From Dromaius novaehollandiae (lineage: Eukaryota > Chordata > Aves > Casuariiformes > Dromaiidae), in the NCBI RefSeq assembly GCF_036370855.1, contig NC_088101.1:3107501-3171500 (forward strand): DNA of 64,000 nucleotides. Direction: 5' to 3'. The position numbers were made by a program, and so were the translations under genes. Each line of letters begins with the position of its first letter. The stretch's first letter is position 1. Shown piece by piece: positions 60,890-64,000 of this stretch. The notes beneath the pieces were generated by a model. It worked only from the letters and a program-made list of their open reading frames with translations. It searched no databases and was not told where the DNA came from.

Positions 60890-63800
60890 GAGGGGATACT
60901 GACAGGAGGTGACGGGATCCTTGGAAAGAAAAAGCCACAGCCTGACTGTTGGGAGATATTAGAGGCAGCTCTTTGAGGCTTGGGCTTGCCGAAGTACAGA
61001 ACTCTAATCCATGAGTATCTCACTACCTTTTTTTTTATTAAAAAGTGCTTTGTCCTTAACTATTTACTTAATACTGCACAAAAGCAGCTTACAGTTTCAC
61101 ATCTGAAATAATACGCAGTACAAATTCTGACTTTCTTTGCCAAAGGACTTTGGTAGGACATGTAGTCCCTTGATTACCAAGCACTTCACAAGGTGTATGA
61201 GCTGGGAAGCAGGATTTCATCCGGTCCCGTGAGCACACTATAGGAGGCAGAGATACCATGTGTGTCAAAGCCTCAGTGAGCCTGGCTGTCCAGGTGCCCC
61301 GAGTGTCCTGTCCAAATCCTCTCCAGGGAGAGGTTGCATCGGAGCAGAGCTGACAACCAGAGAACTTTGCTTTGTGGGGCAAGGACAGCCTTATCTTTCA
61401 GTGCCCAACTGCTCTCCAGCGTCAAGGGCAGCAAGACTGGAAGAATTTCTGTGTTTTTTGGCAAAAAGTCTTGCCAGTGTGGTGTCACCTTCTCATGTGA
61501 AAAAGCACAAACAAAAGAACAAAACAGACCCAAAGAAAAGCAAGGCTCATTGATCGTTCACTTTGGTGTAAGCCCACTGCCAGTCTTCCTGCTGCCCTTT
61601 TGCACTGTCTCTTTTCTGTGTGGCTACTTGGTCTCTTAATTACCCATTTTTCCATCCTCCTTTTCGCTTCTCCTTTACTCCCCTTGTTCTCCTAAATCTT
61701 AAGTCACTGGGCTTTTTGCAGCCACAATACTCAACCAAAATAATTTTCTGAGCTCTTGTCAAGGCGGTGATTTGCCGCTGTGGTTGCGTTCTTCAGGCAG
61801 TCACCAAAGACTTGTTTGCAGCCATGACACAAAAGCATTTTACTCTATTTCACTTTCCCCCTGTTGTCCTTGCTGCCACTGACCCACGTGCCACCACACT
61901 CAGGTGAGGGCTGGGAAAGTGTAGATTGCTAGTGTCGGAAGCAGAGATCTGTACTGTGTGTTTGTGCCTTCTGTGACATGACAGTCTCCATTCTCAGCTG
62001 GGCCTACTTCAAGCATGACTTTATTGTAGTAATAGCCATAGGACTGACTTAGTTCTTGGTAAATTCTTACAGCACCTCTAATTGGTTCGTGATCCTGGGG
62101 AGAAAGAAATCAACAGTACTAAAGCCTGAGCGCTGCTCAAGTGCTGTTTTGTGGCACTCAAGTTCAATGGGAGCCCTAGCTGAGGAGAAGTGCCCATTTG
62201 CAAAGCTGCCTCTTTTTCCTTTGGCAGTTTTTTAAATTTTTATTAGCAGAACAACTGTTTCATTAGCGCCCTGATTAGCCTCAGCATTTGCTTTCTGTCT
62301 AAGATATGTGAAGGGCAAGCTCTTGACACAAAAGGAACAATCAAGGGGAAGCAGCTGGCTGCAGCGTGCATAACTGATGATGAAATAGTCTTACACTGTC
62401 CTGTTGAATTTACTCACATACAGAGCATCTGGTCCTCACCATGCAAGGGATGGGAGACAGGGTGAATTGTATGAATGAGTGAGTAAAGCAGTAGAAAGCT
62501 TTGTGAAGCACACCTGCTTCCAACTATCTCCAGACTGAATAGATAAATGAGACAGGTAGACAAGGGTATGGCATACAGAGGAAGATCCTTCTCATTAAAG
62601 GCCCCTCTGAGGTGTATGGGAGGAGGATGAAGTGGGATGCAAAGGCTGGCCATGCTCAAGGCTTGCTGAGGAGGAATCCCCTAGCAGAAGGATTTCTGCC
62701 CTTATGGGAAAAGCATTCAGCCTGCAGCGATGGAAGCCTGGAGTCCATACTGCCTGCAAGATCCAATTCTGATGCTGTTGGCTCCAACTGTCTGCACTGC
62801 AACCATGTATAATGCAAAAGCAAGACATAGCAGAGCTCATTTGTAGCTTGCACATCCAAGTGCCAAGAGTCTAGCAGCAGCTTGGGGAGCTGCAGGACAA
62901 ACTGTCCATACCTTGGAGAAGAGCAGTACCAACTTGTGCTGGCGCGTCCCAGGATGTTCAGGACAGGTTTCCATGCCCAGCGTACAGACAGTAGAGATGA
63001 ACCAGGCTCCATCCATAGGTACTGGCCATTCTAGCTTATGTGATTGACAAATTTAATGGCCATGCTGCCACAGTGAGAAGCTGGTCATATGAGAAAGAGA
63101 ATATAAATATATTTATTTATAATATCTATCAGGCTTACTGTAGAAGGAACATCTCAAAAGATCTGTTGTAATGCTCGTGGAATTGAGTGTGTGTGTGGGG
63201 GGGTGTTGTTCAGTATGAAGGTTGTTTCCAATTTTTGAGTAATCAAACTAGATGCTTTCAATTTTACTTTTTTTGCAAAAGCAACTAATGCTTAATTTTC
63301 ACATTGTGTGGATGCTTCAATTTTGTTAGCTCTTTGAATTTTTCTCAGTAAAATCAACTTTGAACAATTGTTCATTTCTAATTAGTTTAATCTTTATTTT
63401 CCAAAACTGAAGTTAGACAAAAAAATTGCCCAGAGGCTATATTACTTATTTAATTTTTCATAGTAAAATAACAATTTCTAAAATGATTTTGCTTTTTTCT
63501 TCTATAGGATGAAAGCCAGGTTCTCCATCCAACCCTATCTGTGGCATCTTGGCGTCAGAGCTAAGCTTGATCCTGTTCAGTACCTCTTGCTTTCATTACC
63601 TATCCAATCTTGTTTTCAACACAAAAACTGACTTTTCCGGTGTGTGATTAATGTCCTTAGATAGGTACTGCTATCAACTGGCATGTATGGGCTAGAGGTA
63701 TTAAATGAATTATGCAGACTGCTGGATGAAGTTGGCATTTGAATAGAATTCCCCTTATAAAAATTGATCTCTCGTTTTCTTCTCTAATCAGTCATTCTTC

Positions 63801-64000
63801 ATCTACTTATTTATTTTTAACTTTGATCTTCTTTTTCTAATTAACTCTTTCATCCTACTCTGAGAGCTTTCATAGCTTGACTAGGAGTAGACCTAGTAAG
63901 AAGACTTCTCTAATTTTATCATTTATAATAATTCCCAAACTGAACTCTATTAGGAATATGATAAAATGAGGCCTTTGTTTCAATTAATACTCTTAAGGAA
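60890..64000. other. noncoding stretch, no gene seen
   Basis: Overlapping frames at 61089-61639 and 62595-63012 on both strands have no recognised product. (TG)n followed by G7 is at 63186-63203. An acceptor-like site (TTTTTTCTTCTATAG) ends at 63508, but no exon could be supported after it. From 63,200 to the end the DNA is A+T-rich. Confidence 0.55.

Noticed and set aside
63494..63570. Coding exon after the acceptor-like site ending at 63508
   Set aside because: The downstream frame stops after about 18 codons, and no donor or family similarity is seen.
1..64000. CRISPR array, operon or bacterial mobile element
   Set aside because: No regularly spaced repeats with spacers, no ribosome-binding-site-led gene strings and no coding density; the DNA is vertebrate in character.

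Overview
This is vertebrate nuclear DNA, most likely from a bird or another slowly evolving sauropsid. The pointers are scattered CpG-poor sequence of moderate GC, very few young transposable elements, no placental-type SINEs or L1, decayed CR1 LINE and MIR/CORE-SINE remnants, and one better preserved LTR with a promoter and a poly(A) signal. The assignment rests on my recognition of these repeat families by eye; no search was run.

I find no protein-coding gene, rRNA, tRNA or CRISPR that I can defend. No open frame encodes a family I recognise. The longest frames (about 200 to 230 codons) lie in GC-rich, stop-poor stretches where other frames are open too, or run through old repeats. The window is best read as intergenic DNA or the inside of one or more very long introns. 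Its information is regulatory sequence, fossil repeats and local duplications.

Layout: 1-11 kb is plain noncoding DNA with a poly(G) run, a hairpin and a stop-poor patch at 8.4-9.0 kb holding an 18-bp perfect palindrome. At 11.4 kb is a CR1 3' end and at 11.8 kb a 24-bp tandem duplication. 13.3-14.2 kb holds a constrained-looking block with a SOX-type site and an old amniote repeat. At 17.55 kb are two CTCF-like motifs in the same orientation. 25.8-26.4 kb is a GC-rich stop-poor block directly before a probable solo LTR at 26.5-27.3 kb. At 27.9-28.2 kb is the oddest stretch: a Pol III B-box-like motif followed by six degenerate 21-bp units that keep a 7-residue periodic reading frame. 28.9-31.3 kb is locally CpG-richer and has the best enhancer-like candidates, including a joined homeodomain and octamer motif at 30.9 kb. 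Two copies of an old dispersed repeat lie at 32.2 and 38.9 kb. A 29-nt poly(T) stands at 34.4 kb beside an almost open minus-strand frame. A perfect 38-bp tandem duplication is at 48.55 kb. 54.9-57.4 kb collects fossil repeats (MIR-like, CR1/L3-like, MIR, MIR-like). A perfect HNF1 palindrome sits at 59.9 kb.

No new multi-gene system is visible. The observations most worth checking are the 21-bp periodic locus, the paired CTCF-like sites, the dispersed 73-bp repeat pair, and whether the CpG-rich patches at 28.9 and 31.1 kb are enhancers or a cryptic promoter.
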